NCBI GenBank assembly: GCA_014649355.1
Contig: BMSW01000007.1
Location: 62,001 to 126,000, forward strand
Length of the DNA: 64,000 nt
Reading direction: 5' to 3'
DNA from: Streptomyces althioticus
GTDB lineage: Bacteria; Actinomycetota; Actinomycetes; Streptomycetales; Streptomycetaceae
Both the position numbers and the translations under genes were made by a program. Shown piece by piece: positions 33,406-42,974 of the stretch. The notes under the pieces are model-generated. The model saw nothing but the letters and a program-made list of their open reading frames with translations, was not told the origin of the DNA and did no database searches. Numbering within the stretch: the stretch's first letter is position 1; each line of letters opens with the position of its first letter.

Positions 33406-34686
33406 GTGGCGGTGCAGGAGGCGAGACAGGGCGGAGCGGATCCGGCTGCCCACGAGGGCGGCTGCACCTGCGGGGACTGTCCGCACGGGGCGCGTGAGGG
33501 GCACCGGCGCGCGGTCGCCGCGTTCCTGGTGAAGCGGGACGAGTTCGCCACCGGCCAGGGACTCCCGGCCGCGGTGGCCCACTCCGCCTCCGCCTCCCGG
33601 CAGTGGGTCTCCGAGGAACTCGCCCAGGCCGCCGAGGCGGTGGCCGAACGCGGCCGGGCCGAGGGCGCCGCCTGGCTGGCCCGGCTGTGGCAGCGCACGG
33701 CGGTCGTCGTCTGGGCCGGTGTCCTGGCGCTGCTGCTCGTACAGGCGCTCACCGCGATCGGCGCGGGCTGGACCTCCGCGCGCACGGCCGGGCTGCTGGC
33801 CGCGGTGCTGGTGGCGGGGGCGCTCACCGCGGCGTCCTGGTTCCACCGGGCGCGCGGCGGCGCGCTCGCCCCGGTCGTCGGCGAGGACAACCGGCTCTCC
33901 ACGTCCCGCGCGGTGGCCGGCTCCTGGGTGCTGCTCGTCGCGTTCGCCGTCCTCGTGCTGGTGGGGCGGCTCGCGGCCGCCTCCGACCACCGGGAGCGCG
34001 ACGCGCTGATCGACGGCCTGGAACTCGCCCGCGGCGCCGGCGTCGTGACCGTGCTCGCCGTGGTCTGCGGGATCGCCGTCCTGGTGCGCCGGGTGGTCGG
34101 GCTGCGGGTGCAGGGGCAGCGGCTCCAGAAGGTGCGCGCCCACCGGCCCAGGGCGGCCGACCTGCTCACCGACGACTCCGGACGCGGCAGCTTCGCCGAC
34201 ATCCAGTACGTCGTCATCAACGCCGTCGCCCTCGCCTTCGCCGCCGTACGGCTGGCCCGCCGCCCCGACCAACTGCCCGACCTGCCCTGGGGGCTGGCCG
34301 TGGTGGTGCTGGTGTCGGCGGGCACCTACCTCGCGGGCAAGTACGCCGAGGGCGGGCGCCCGGTGATCCTCTCCGTGGTGCGGGCCCGGGAGGCCGGGGA
34401 CCTGGACGCGCCCATCCGCACCGGGGACGACATCGAGATCCGCGGCACCGGGTTCGTCCCGGCCGGGGCGCAGGGCGCGGACCGCCTGGCGCGCATGGTG
34501 GTGCGGGTCGGCCCGGTGAACGTGCATGTGCCGCTGGTGCCGGTGGTGGGCGGCTTCGACAACCCGGCCGACGACCTGCTGACCGTGCCGGTCCCCGCCG
34601 ACGTGGAGCCCGGCCGCGTCGACGTGCAGGTGGTCACCGCGGCCGGAGTGGAGACCAACCGCTACACCATCGACGTCACGGAGTGA
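33406..34686 (+). CDS. Multi-pass membrane protein of unknown function
   Basis: A 426-residue protein. The N-terminus has C-T-C-G-D-C, a possible metal-binding cysteine cluster. About five hydrophobic helices follow (near 105-125, 130-147, 170-190, 215-235 and 285-310). The last 100 residues form a soluble beta-rich domain (R-G-T-G-F-V-P through V-D-V-Q-V-V-T-A-A-G-V) reminiscent of IPT/TIG-like folds. I do not recognise the family. The start is one of two GTGs (33406 or 33412). Confidence 0.7.
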   Translation: MAVQEARQGGADPAAHEGGCTCGDCPHGAREGHRRAVAAFLVKRDEFATGQGLPAAVAHSASASRQWVSEELAQAAEAVAERGRAEGAAWLARLWQRTAVVVWAGVLALLLVQALTAIGAGWTSARTAGLLAAVLVAGALTAASWFHRARGGALAPVVGEDNRLSTSRAVAGSWVLLVAFAVLVLVGRLAAASDHRERDALIDGLELARGAGVVTVLAVVCGIAVLVRRVVGLRVQGQRLQKVRAHRPRAADLLTDDSGRGSFADIQYVVINAVALAFAAVRLARRPDQLPDLPWGLAVVVLVSAGTYLAGKYAEGGRPVILSVVRAREAGDLDAPIRTGDDIEIRGTGFVPAGAQGADRLARMVVRVGPVNVHVPLVPVVGGFDNPADDLLTVPVPADVEPGRVDVQVVTAAGVETNRYTIDVTE

Positions 34687-34827
34687 CGGCGGGACGACGG
34701 AGCGGAGCCGCAGCCGACGGGTCGCTGTCGCTTCCCTGACAAAACGCTGTCGACCGGGTTCGTCCCACGCCGATTGCCGTACGTTCGGTCTGTCCAGGAG
34801 GGCCCGGAGTCGGAAGGCGGCGGCGAC

Positions 34828-35349
34828 ATGACGCACGGCATGCGCGCAGACAGTTACACCCCACGTCCCGACGGCGACGGCGGGCTGCGGGACACCGCCG
34901 CCCGCTACGCCCTGCTGCCGCTGCGGATCTTCCTCGGCGTCACCTTCGTCTACGCCGGCCTCGACAAGCTCACCGACAGCGCCTTCCTCAAGGACTCCGG
35001 GGCCGGCTCGATCGGCGACATGATGCGCGCCGTCCGCGACTCCTCCGCGATCCCGGCGCTGGTCGACATGGCGCTGGAGAGCCCCGTCGGCTTCGGCTAC
35101 GCCATCGCCTTCGGTGAACTGGCCGTCGGCATCGGCACCCTGCTCGGACTGCTCACCCGGATCGCCGCCCTCGGCGGGGCGCTGATCTCGCTCAGCCTGT
35201 GGCTGACCGTGAGCTGGGCCGCCGATCCGTACTACTACGGCAACGACCTGCCGTACCTCATGGCCTGGACCCCGCTGATCCTGGCCGGGGCCCCGCTGCT
35301 GTCGGTGGACGCCGCCCTCCGCGCACGGCGACGCCGCGGAACCTTCTAA
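34828..35349 (+). CDS. DoxX-family membrane protein
   Basis: A 173-residue protein with four membrane helices. The family signature is seen in P-L-R-I-F-L-G-V-T-F-V-Y-A-G-L-D-K-L and, later, G-E-L-A-V-G-I-G-T-L-L-G-L. DoxX-like proteins take part in quinone-linked redox or oxidative-stress complexes in actinobacteria; the role here is inferred. GGAAGGCGG precedes the ATG. It ends four bases into the convergent gene, so the stop codons overlap. Confidence 0.85.
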   Translation: MTHGMRADSYTPRPDGDGGLRDTAARYALLPLRIFLGVTFVYAGLDKLTDSAFLKDSGAGSIGDMMRAVRDSSAIPALVDMALESPVGFGYAIAFGELAVGIGTLLGLLTRIAALGGALISLSLWLTVSWAADPYYYGNDLPYLMAWTPLILAGAPLLSVDAALRARRRRGTF

Positions 35350-35597
35350 CCTCCCGTCGTGCGCGCGTGGTCGGCCGTGTCCGTGCCCTCCGGAGCCGGG
35401 CGGACGCGGCGGCGGCGCACCAGTCCGGTCACGGCACCCACCCCGCCGGCCAGGCAGAGGCCGCCCACGACGAGCGGGATCACCACGAACCACGGTGTCT
35501 CCCAGGCCCCTCCCGCGTCCCCGCCGTAGACCACCGCCGCCGCGACGAGGGCGGTGCCCGCGATCAGCCGGCCGGGCTGGAACTCATGACGCAGCAC
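35346..35597 (-). CDS. Small membrane protein coupled to the PspC gene
   Basis: An 83-residue protein with two hydrophobic helices and a basic tail (R-R-R-R-V-R). Its GTG start overlaps the end of the upstream PspC-domain gene by 14 bases, and GGAGGTGAG lies just before it, so the two are probably translated together. I do not recognise the family. Confidence 0.7.
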   Translation of the reverse strand: MLRHEFQPGRLIAGTALVAAAVVYGGDAGGAWETPWFVVIPLVVGGLCLAGGVGAVTGLVRRRRVRPAPEGTDTADHARTTGG

Positions 35598-36996
35598 GGC
35601 TCACCTCCGCCTGCCCCGCGCCGACCCGGAGGTCGAGCCGCAGCGTGCCCGCCTTCCCGGCACCGGGCGGTGGCTCCAGGGTCATCTCCTCGTACTTGCC
35701 CGGCGCCACGTCCACGTCCTTCCGTCCGTCACCCGGCACCTGGATGTCACCGAGCCCGACCTCGACGCGCAGCCGCACGGTCGCGTCCCGGGGGACGATC
35801 ACATGGATGCGGCCCAGTCCCACCTCGACCTGCGTGGAGACCGTGTCGCCCGCGGGGACGCGGACCGTCGACAGGTCCAGCTTCCCCTCGCCGGCGCCCA
35901 GGTCGTACATCGGACGGATCTGCGCGACCGAGGCGGGCCGCCAGCCCGTGCGGGTCCAGTCCGTGCCGATGTCGTCGGGCATGGCGGTCGATCCGGCGAG
36001 CAGACCCGCCGTGAGCACCGCGAGGACGATCGACCCGGCTCCCGTGCGGCCCAGGAAGGCGCTGACGGCGATACCGAGGCCGAAGACGCCCAGGGCGCAC
36101 GCCAGACCGGTCTGCAGGCTGGTGCCGAGGGGCTGCGTCTCCCAGGTGAGGCCCGTGCCCAGACCGGCCGCGAGCAGCGCGAACAGGAAGACCCAGCCGC
36201 CGATCCCGCGAGGGCCTCTCGGCTTGGGCGGGCGCGCCTGGGGCGGCCGCCACACGTCCTTCGCGCCGCCGCCGCTCCCGGAGCGGACCCCGACACCGAC
36301 CGCGGTGGCGATGTCCAGGTCCCGCGAGTCCTCCGGGCCCCACAGATAACCCGTGCCCCCGACATAGGTGCCGTCCTTGACGATGGGCTCGCGCCACCAC
36401 GACGGATACGCGGCCGGGGCCGGCGGGGCCTGCGGTTCCGGCGGGGCGTCGGCGGCGGCCTGCGCGGCGATCGGGTCCGGGCTCGGCGTGCCGCGCCGCC
36501 GCGACCAGTAGGCGGCGCCCGCGAGCAGCAGGGACAGTATGACGGCGAAGCTCAGCACCCCGTCGTTGCTCAGCATGGACAGGAAGAGGCCGCAGCCGAC
36601 CAGTGCGAAGAGCACCGCCGCCAGCGTGTGGCCGTCGACCCGGCCGGTGAGCAGCCGGCGGACCTGGTTCTCGTCCTCGTCGTCGTACGGGACGAACAGC
36701 CAGGCGAAGCCGTAGAAGATGAGGCCGATGCCGCCGGTCGCGGACAGCACGGCGAGCGTGATCCGGAAGATCACCGGGTCCATGTCGTACTGCCGGGCGA
36801 GACCGGAGCAGACACCGCCGAACATCTGGTGCCGCCGGTCGCGCCGGAAGTGCCGGCCGGGGTCGACGGCCCCCGCCGGTGCGCCGGCCGTCCCCTCCTT
36901 CCCCGCGCCCGCACGCGAGGGGCCCGCGGCGGGCGCACCGGGCCCGGCCCCGGGACGCGGTCCCGGGTCCGACGCGGCGTGCTGGTGATCCGTCAT
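35584..36996 (-). CDS. PspC-domain membrane protein with LiaF-like C-terminus
   Basis: A 470-residue protein. After a Pro/Ala-rich start, residues 48-110 form a PspC domain (R-R-D-R-R-H-Q-M-F-G-G-V-C-S-G-L-A). Several helices follow, and the last 120 residues form a beta-helix-like region (V-E-V-G-L-G-R-I-H-V-I-V-P repeated as V-E-V-G-L-G-D-I-Q-V) like that of LiaF/YvqF cell-envelope stress proteins. It is divergent from a PspC-domain histidine kinase at 37859, so the two units probably form one envelope-stress module (inference). Confidence 0.85.
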   Translation of the reverse strand: MTDHQHAASDPGPRPGAGPGAPAAGPSRAGAGKEGTAGAPAGAVDPGRHFRRDRRHQMFGGVCSGLARQYDMDPVIFRITLAVLSATGGIGLIFYGFAWLFVPYDDEDENQVRRLLTGRVDGHTLAAVLFALVGCGLFLSMLSNDGVLSFAVILSLLLAGAAYWSRRRGTPSPDPIAAQAAADAPPEPQAPPAPAAYPSWWREPIVKDGTYVGGTGYLWGPEDSRDLDIATAVGVGVRSGSGGGAKDVWRPPQARPPKPRGPRGIGGWVFLFALLAAGLGTGLTWETQPLGTSLQTGLACALGVFGLGIAVSAFLGRTGAGSIVLAVLTAGLLAGSTAMPDDIGTDWTRTGWRPASVAQIRPMYDLGAGEGKLDLSTVRVPAGDTVSTQVEVGLGRIHVIVPRDATVRLRVEVGLGDIQVPGDGRKDVDVAPGKYEEMTLEPPPGAGKAGTLRLDLRVGAGQAEVSRAAS

Positions 36997-37858
36997 GCGT
37001 CCATGGTGACGTCCGAGCCGCCCGAGCGGCAGTCGGAACGACCCTGGCCGGACCCTGATATCCGCCCCCGAGGCCCGCCTCGGGGACGGCGGTTCCGCGA
37101 CCGGACGCCCCGAAGCCCGGGGCTCGGCCCCTGTCCCTGCGACCCGAAGCCTGGGACTGGGCCCCCTGCCCCTGCGACCCGAAGCCCGGGACTCGAGCCC
37201 CTGCCCCCTGCGACGCGGGGCCGGGCGGCCCTCGGCCCGGGCCGGGAGCTCCGTGGCCCGTGGCCCGGAGCCGCATCACCCGTGCCGGTGCGGGGCTCCG
37301 GTGCGCCGGGGCCGCACGCCCTCACGGCCCGGAGTTGATGACCCTCCGTTGCCCGGAGCCGCATCACCCGTGACGAGGCGGAGGCCCCGGTGCGCCAGGG
37401 CCTCGCGCTCTCACGGTCCGGAGTTAATGCCCCGTACTTCGGGACCAGGCGCGCGCGGTCCGGGGAGGCGCCCTGCGGTTCGGGATCGTCGCCCCGCAGT
37501 TCGGGGTGGACCGTCGAGGTCCGTGGCTCAACGTGCTGCGGGTGTGGGGTGAGTCCTCGCGGAGTGGGCCCCCGCGGTGCGGGACGCACGATCCGTGGTG
37601 GGCCGCGGCGGCGCGGAGCGCACTGCCCTGCGGGTCTGGGTGCCCTCCGAGCTCCGGAGCTCACCGCCCCGCGGTGCGGGGTGGACCCCCGAGGTCCGGA
37701 ACTGCACGCCCCGAGGGTCCCGAGGGCCGGGGCGCACGCCCCGGTGCTCGGAGCCGGGGCTGGCGGCTCGGGTGTCGGTGGCCCCGATGTCGGGATCAGG
37801 GGTGTTTCCGGGGCGGACCCTGATGCCCTGGACTGCTCGGCGTGTGACCATCGTTGGC
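36997..37858. repeat. Gene-free 860-base region of degenerate repeats
   Basis: Between the two divergent PspC units. Positions about 37109-37211 hold three imperfect copies of a 34-36-base unit (containing CCCGAAGCC and CCTGC). Positions 37263-37350 and 37351-37437 are two imperfect copies of an 88-base unit that starts GCCCGGAGCCGCATCACCCG. Further diverged copies share GCCCCGC, CGGGGTGGACC and GAGGTCCG at 37491 and 37666, 175 bases (two units) apart. No credible gene was found. Confidence 0.7.
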
Positions 37859-39151
37859 ATGTCGGAAGCCGCAGCAGCGCCCCTCGCCGAGCCGCGGCCG
37901 CCGCGCAAGCTCTACCGCAGCAGTGACGGACGCTGGCTCGGGGGAGTGGCGCGGGGGCTCGCCGGGCATCTCGGCCTGCCCGTGATCTGGGTGCGTCTCG
38001 CGTTCGTCGCCCTGTTCATGGCCGACGGTCTCGGGGCCCTGCTGTACGCCGCGTTCTGGTTCTTCGTGCCGCTCGGGGTGGGCGGCGTCGACGCGCAGAA
38101 GCCGCCCTCGCCCGTCACCACCGAGACCACCCCGGACGGCCGGCGCAGACTCGTCACGCGGAAACCGGACAAGGGACAGATCGTCGCCCTGCTGCTCATG
38201 GTCGTGGTGGCCATGATCTTCGTGGGCAGCGTGAACCTCACCAACGGCGCCCGGGCCTACCTGTGGCCGACCGTCCTGGTCGGCGCGGGCGTGGCCCTGG
38301 TGTGGCGGCAGGCGGACAACGCCCGCCGGGCCCGCTGGATGGAGGTCGGCCGCCGCAGGCGGACGGTCACGCTGCTGCGGGCGGTGGCGGGCGTGCTGCT
38401 GGTGACGGCGGGCGCCTCCGGCATCTTCGTCCTGCGCGGCTCCGGCAGCCACCTCGGCGCGGTGCTGCAGGCCGCCCTCGCGGTCCTCGTCGGCGTCACC
38501 CTGCTCGCCGGGCCGTACCTCGTCCGTATGACCCAGGACCTCTCCGAGGAGCGCCTGATGCGCATCCGCGCGCAGGAGCGCGCCGAGGTCGCCGCCCACG
38601 TCCACGACTCCGTGCTGCACACCCTCACCCTGATCCAGCGCAACGCGGACCGCCCCGGCGAGGTGCGCCGCCTGGCGCGGGCCCAGGAGCGCGACCTGCG
38701 CGCCTGGCTCTACAAGCCGGAGGGGAACGGCAAGGACGAGGACGAGGAGCCCGCCACCCTCGCCGAGGCGGTCAAGCGCAACGCCGCCGAGGTAGAGGAC
38801 AAGCACGGCGTCCCCCTGGAGGTCGTCGTCGTGGGCGACTGCCCCCTGGACGAGAAGATCGGTGCGCAGATGCAGGCCGCGAGGGAAGCGATGGTCAACG
38901 CCGCCAAGTACGGTGGCGAGGGAGGCGCGGTCCAGGTCTACGCGGAGGTCGAGGGGAGGACGGTGTTCGTGTCCGTCCGGGACCGAGGTCCCGGGTTCGA
39001 CCTCGACTCGATACCCGCCGACCGCATGGGCGTCAGAGAATCGATCATCGGCCGCATGGAACGCAACGGCGGCACGGCGCGGCTGCGCGCGGTGCCGGAC
39101 GGGGGCACCGAGGTCGAGCTGGAGATGGAGAGGGCGGAGAAGACGTCATGA
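37859..39151 (+). CDS. PspC-domain sensor histidine kinase
   Basis: About 430 residues. An N-terminal PspC domain (L-Y-R-S-S-D-G-R-W-L-G-G-V-A-R-G-L-A) is followed by about five membrane helices. Then comes a HisKA_3 dimerisation helix with the phosphoacceptor in A-A-H-V-H-D-S-V-L-H-T-L, and an ATPase domain with N-A-A-K-Y-G and D-R-G-P-G-F. It overlaps the response regulator by four bases (ATGA), so the pair is co-translated. No clear ribosome site precedes ATG 37859, so the start is somewhat uncertain. Confidence 0.88.
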   Translation: MSEAAAAPLAEPRPPRKLYRSSDGRWLGGVARGLAGHLGLPVIWVRLAFVALFMADGLGALLYAAFWFFVPLGVGGVDAQKPPSPVTTETTPDGRRRLVTRKPDKGQIVALLLMVVVAMIFVGSVNLTNGARAYLWPTVLVGAGVALVWRQADNARRARWMEVGRRRRTVTLLRAVAGVLLVTAGASGIFVLRGSGSHLGAVLQAALAVLVGVTLLAGPYLVRMTQDLSEERLMRIRAQERAEVAAHVHDSVLHTLTLIQRNADRPGEVRRLARAQERDLRAWLYKPEGNGKDEDEEPATLAEAVKRNAAEVEDKHGVPLEVVVVGDCPLDEKIGAQMQAAREAMVNAAKYGGEGGAVQVYAEVEGRTVFVSVRDRGPGFDLDSIPADRMGVRESIIGRMERNGGTARLRAVPDGGTEVELEMERAEKTS

Positions 39152-39891
39152 GCGAGCCGACCGAGGCGAACGCAGCGGCGGAAGCGGCACCGGCGGACGG
39201 GACCGCGGAGCCGGCCGGCGGCACCGGGCGGCGCCATGTGCGCGTGGTCCTCGTCGACGACCACCGCATGTTCCGCACGGGGGTCCAGGCGGAGATCGGG
39301 CAGACCGAGCAGACCGGCGTCGAGGTCGTCGGCGAGGCCGCCGACGTCGACCAGGCGGTCACGGTCATCACCGCGACCCGGCCCGAGGTGGTGCTGCTCG
39401 ACGTGCACCTGCCCGGGGGCGGCGGCATGGAAGTGCTGCGGCGCTGCACGTCGTTGATGGGTGACCCGGAGCGGCCGGTGCGGTTCCTCGCGCTGTCCGT
39501 GTCGGACGCGGCGGAGGACGTCATCGGCGTCATCCGGTCCGGCGCGCGCGGCTACGTCACCAAGACGATCACGGGTACCGACCTGGTCGACTCGATCTTC
39601 CGGGTGCAGGAGGGCGACGCGGTGTTCTCGCCCCGGCTGGCCGGGTTCGTGCTGGACGCCTTCGCGTCCACGGACGCCCCGCCGGTCGACGAGGACCTCG
39701 ACCGTCTCACCCAGCGTGAGCGGGAGGTGCTGCGGCTGATCGCCCGCGGCTACGCGTACAAGGAGATCGCCAAGCAGCTGTTCATCTCGGTGAAGACGGT
39801 GGAGTCGCACGTCTCCGCGGTGCTGCGCAAGCTGCAGCTGTCCAACCGCCATGAGCTGACCCGGTGGGCGACGGCCCGCCGCCTGGTCTGA
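39148..39891 (+). CDS. NarL-type response regulator
   Basis: A 247-residue partner of the preceding kinase. After a 28-residue Ala/Glu-rich leader, the receiver domain has V-D-D, the phosphoacceptor in V-V-L-L-D-V-H-L-P, and K in Y-V-T-K-T. The C-terminal LuxR helix-turn-helix reads L-T-Q-R-E-R-E-V-L through K-T-V-E-S-H-V-S-A-V-L. Targets probably include the divergent PspC gene at 36996, given the shared domain and location (inference). Confidence 0.92.
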   Translation: MSEPTEANAAAEAAPADGTAEPAGGTGRRHVRVVLVDDHRMFRTGVQAEIGQTEQTGVEVVGEAADVDQAVTVITATRPEVVLLDVHLPGGGGMEVLRRCTSLMGDPERPVRFLALSVSDAAEDVIGVIRSGARGYVTKTITGTDLVDSIFRVQEGDAVFSPRLAGFVLDAFASTDAPPVDEDLDRLTQREREVLRLIARGYAYKEIAKQLFISVKTVESHVSAVLRKLQLSNRHELTRWATARRLV

Positions 39892-39928
39892 GCCGGCGGA
39901 CCGACCCGGCCGGACAGGCCCGGCCCGG

Positions 39929-40969
39929 TCACACCACCCGCGTCGCCCCCGCGAACGGCATCTGGTCGACGGGGGCCACGCGGACCGGGGCCGAGGGGTT
40001 CGGGGCGTGGATCATCTGCCCGTCGCCGATGTACAGGCCGACGTGGCTGATGCCGGAGTAGAAGAACACCAGGTCGCCGGGGAGCAGTTCGGAGCGGGAG
40101 ACCCGTCGTCCCGCGTCGATCTGCGCGTACGTGGTGCGCGGCAGGGAGACGCCCGCGGAGCGGTAGGCGGCCAGCACGAGGCCCGAGCAGTCGAAGGCGT
40201 CCGGGCCGGTCGCGCCCCACACGTACGGGCTGCCGAGCTTCCGGTGCGCGTACGCGACGGCCTGCGCGGCGCGCGCGTTCGGCGCCTGCGACAGGGCGGC
40301 GTCCCGGGCCGTACCGCCGGCCGAGCGGGCGGCGCGGTCGGAGCCGCCGGTGATCCGGGCGCGTTCCTCGGGTGACATCCGGGCCAGCGCCTGGCGGGCG
40401 GCGGACAGCTTTTCGGTGATCGTCCGCTTGTGGCGCCCGAGTTCGGCCCGGCGGGTGGTGAGCGTCTTCACCTCGACGCGGGCCGCGCCCCGCAGCTTCT
40501 CGATCTCCCGGAGCTGGGCGCGCACCCGGCCCAGTTCGGCGTGGTGGCGGCTCCCGGCGCGTTCGGTGAGGGCAGCGCCGTCGAGGTAGGCGTCGGGGTC
40601 GTCGGACAGCATCAGACGCAGGGCGGGGTCGAGGCCCCCGTCGCGGTACTGCGCCGCCGCGACCGTCCCCAGGGCCTCGCGGGCCTTGTTCAGCCGCGCC
40701 TGGGCGCGGGCCGTCTCGTCCTGGAGGTCGCGCAGCCGCTCCCGCGCCGAATCCGCCTTCTCCTCGGCACCGTTGTACTTCTCGGTGGCGACCTCGGCCT
40801 CGCGGTACAGGCGGTCCACCTCGGCGCCCGCCGGAGCCGGCCGCGGAGCCGCGTGGGCCGCTCCGCCCGAACCGGCCGTCGTGGCCGCTCCCGCCAGGAC
40901 GAGGGTGACGGCCGCACGGGCCGTGGTGCCGCCCACCGGGCGCTGCCGTGACCTGCGGTGCGCTGCCAC
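39929..40969 (-). CDS. Secreted NlpC/P60 cell-wall hydrolase (first of two)
   Basis: A 346-residue endopeptidase with a GTG start. It has a signal peptide ending A-A-H-A-A, a long coiled-coil region (about 55-210) and a C-terminal NlpC/P60 domain with the catalytic set D-C-S-G-L, H-V-G-L-Y and a following H in M-I-H-A-P. It should cut peptidoglycan stem peptides outside the cell. It is a paralogue of the gene ending at 41792. Its 5' leader does not show the ydaO riboswitch seen for the paralogue. Confidence 0.9.
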   Translation of the reverse strand: MAAHRRSRQRPVGGTTARAAVTLVLAGAATTAGSGGAAHAAPRPAPAGAEVDRLYREAEVATEKYNGAEEKADSARERLRDLQDETARAQARLNKAREALGTVAAAQYRDGGLDPALRLMLSDDPDAYLDGAALTERAGSRHHAELGRVRAQLREIEKLRGAARVEVKTLTTRRAELGRHKRTITEKLSAARQALARMSPEERARITGGSDRAARSAGGTARDAALSQAPNARAAQAVAYAHRKLGSPYVWGATGPDAFDCSGLVLAAYRSAGVSLPRTTYAQIDAGRRVSRSELLPGDLVFFYSGISHVGLYIGDGQMIHAPNPSAPVRVAPVDQMPFAGATRVV

Positions 40970-41332
40970 CCTCGAAGCCGTCCTTCCCGTCGACGCCCGC
41001 CGGGGCCGGACGACGGTCCGGCGGTCCGGCGGCGGGGTGACAGGGGAGCCGTCCGCCGCCGGAGCCTTTCCTCGGCGGTGGTGTCCGGCCGCCGCTCCTG
41101 ACCGAGCGGCGATGCGGAGCCGGTCACCTGGGGCAGGACGCTAGGCCCGGCCGCGCGGCGCGGGATACGGGTTGTGCGGAACTGTCGCCCCCGGAGCACC
41201 GGATGACCGTAAGTGACCGTTGAGCCGCGCAGGGCGCTTCGTTCTCACTCAGGGTGATGACCGATGTGGTGAAGGCGGGAAAGGCGAGGGCGGCGGAATG
41301 CTACGGGACACCCCTGGCTAGGCTCCGGCCTC
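40970..41332. promoter_or_regulatory. Divergent promoter region
   Basis: A 360-base gap that must contain promoters for the P60 gene (minus) and the membrane-protein gene (plus). It has hairpin-prone GC-rich DNA. I could not identify a riboswitch or an operator with confidence. Confidence 0.45.
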
Positions 41333-41686
41333 ATGGACGTACTCCTCCACATCTTCGTCGGTCTGCACATCATCGGCATCGCGTCGCTGCTCGGCGGCTT
41401 CCTCACCCAGATGAAGGCGATGGGCGCGGGCACCGCCCGCTTCGTCCCCGCGATGCTGCACGGCGCGCTGACGATGCTGGTCACCGGCGTCGCCCTCGTG
41501 GGTCTCAACGAGGCCCAGGATTACTCCGTCGACCACGTCAAGATCGGCGTGAAGCTGGCGCTGCTGATCGTGATCCTCGGCCTGGTCTACGTGAAGCGGG
41601 ACGAGGAGAAGGTGGACAAGGGCGTCTTCGGCCTGGTCGGCCTGCTGACCGTGGCCAACATCTTCATCGCGGTCCTCTGGACCTGA
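41333..41686 (+). CDS. Small integral membrane protein
   Basis: A 117-residue protein with four hydrophobic helices and a few charged loops (K-R-D-E-E-K-V-D-K near the C-terminus). It is conserved in gene order with the P60 genes as I recall from Streptomyces, but has no assigned function. It ends before a very strong terminator. Confidence 0.8.
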   Translation: MDVLLHIFVGLHIIGIASLLGGFLTQMKAMGAGTARFVPAMLHGALTMLVTGVALVGLNEAQDYSVDHVKIGVKLALLIVILGLVYVKRDEEKVDKGVFGLVGLLTVANIFIAVLWT

Positions 41687-41715
41687 GCCCCTCGTCCCGG
41701 AACACCGGGCGCCGC

Positions 41716-41777
41716 CGTGGACACGGAAACCGCCGACCGAGCCGTCACCGGCCCGGTCGGCGGTTTCCGTGTCCACG
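41716..41777. terminator. Very strong bidirectional terminator
   Basis: A perfect 24-base-pair stem (arms 41716-41739 and 41754-41777) with a 14-base loop, between convergent genes. It is the longest perfect hairpin in the window. Confidence 0.92.
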
Positions 41778-41791
41778 CGTCGAGAGGCCCG

Positions 41792-42958
41792 TCAGGCCGG
41801 GCGGACGATGCTGTGGATCGCGGAGTCGCCGTCGTAGTAGATCGACTCCTCGCGGACGTAGGTGCCCGGCTTCGGGGCGTGGATCATCATGCCGTTGCCG
41901 ATGTAGATGCCCACGTGGGTGACGTCGTCGTAGAAGAAGACCAGGTCACCGGGTTGCGCCTGGGACACCGGGACGGTGGTGCCCGCGTTCACCTGGTCGT
42001 ACGTGGTGCGCGGGAGGGAGACGCCGGCGGCCTTCCAGGCGGCCTGGGTCAGCCCCGAGCAGTCGTAGGAGCCGGGTCCGGTCGCGCCCCAGACGTACGG
42101 CTTGCCGATCTGCGCGCGGGCGAAGGCGAGGGCCTTCTCCGCCTTGGTGCCGTACGACGAGTCGGCCGGCGGGGTCTCGGCCGAGCCGGTGGACCCGGAG
42201 CCCTCCGAGGCGCCGCCGCCCTGCTGAGCGGCCTCCTCGCGGGCCTGCTCCTGCTCCGCCTGCTGACGGGCCAGCTCCGCCGCCTTGCGGGCGGCCTCCT
42301 CCTGCTTGCGCTTCTCGATCGCGGCGAGCCGCGCCTTCTCCTCCGCGGTCAGCTTCGACAGCAGTTCGCGCGCGTCCGCGAGCTTCTTCTGGACGGTGGC
42401 CTTGGCCGTCTTCAGGTCGCCCTGCGTCTCGGTGAGCGTGCGGAGGCTCTCGGTGGCCTCCTGCCGCTTCTTCATCGTCTCGGTCTGCTGGGTGACGTAG
42501 TCGTCCACCGCCGCCTTCTGGCGGCCGGTCATCCGGTCCAGCACCTGACGCTGGTCGAAGATGTCCTGCGGGGTCTCCGCGAGCAGGAACGTCGCGGTGT
42601 CCGGCATGCCCGCGCCGGTGCGGTACTGGGCGGCGGCGTAGGAGCCCAGCTCCGAGCGGGCGTCGTTCAGCTTCTGTGTGCGCTTCGCCACGTCGTCGAG
42701 GAGGGTGTCGACGCGCTTGCGCTGCTTGGTGGTCTTCTCCTTGGCCGCGTTGTACTTCTCGGTCGCCGACTCGGCCTGGCGGTAGAGGTCGCCGACCTTC
42801 TTCTCCACCTCCTCCAGACTCGGCCGGTCCTCGCCGGGAGAGGCGTTGGCCGTCTGGGAGAGCAGGGCCACAGAGGTGAGCGCGGCCGTGGCGAGGGCCG
42901 GGGTGCGTATGCCTGCCACGCGCGTGCCGGGGGTGCGCGACTTGCGGTGCGACGCCAA
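41792..42958 (-). CDS. Secreted NlpC/P60 cell-wall hydrolase under riboswitch control
   Basis: A 388-residue paralogue of the gene at 39929, with a TTG start after GGAG. The signal peptide ends A-N-A-S. Coiled-coil helices fill about 50-240, a Gln/Ala/Glu-rich hinge follows, and the NlpC/P60 domain has D-C-S-G-L, H-V-G-I-Y and M-I-H-A-P. It should cleave peptidoglycan. A c-di-AMP riboswitch in its leader links it to osmotic and cell-wall signalling, as for resuscitation-promoting factors in Streptomyces. Confidence 0.92.
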   Translation of the reverse strand: MASHRKSRTPGTRVAGIRTPALATAALTSVALLSQTANASPGEDRPSLEEVEKKVGDLYRQAESATEKYNAAKEKTTKQRKRVDTLLDDVAKRTQKLNDARSELGSYAAAQYRTGAGMPDTATFLLAETPQDIFDQRQVLDRMTGRQKAAVDDYVTQQTETMKKRQEATESLRTLTETQGDLKTAKATVQKKLADARELLSKLTAEEKARLAAIEKRKQEEAARKAAELARQQAEQEQAREEAAQQGGGASEGSGSTGSAETPPADSSYGTKAEKALAFARAQIGKPYVWGATGPGSYDCSGLTQAAWKAAGVSLPRTTYDQVNAGTTVPVSQAQPGDLVFFYDDVTHVGIYIGNGMMIHAPKPGTYVREESIYYDGDSAIHSIVRPA

Positions 42959-42974
42959 GGGAGGCGACTCCTTC

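Noticed and set aside
40970..41230. Possible second ydaO riboswitch before the first P60 gene
   Set aside because: The conserved GACAGC-TAACCC and GGGGTGAAT blocks are absent; only GC-rich hairpins are seen.
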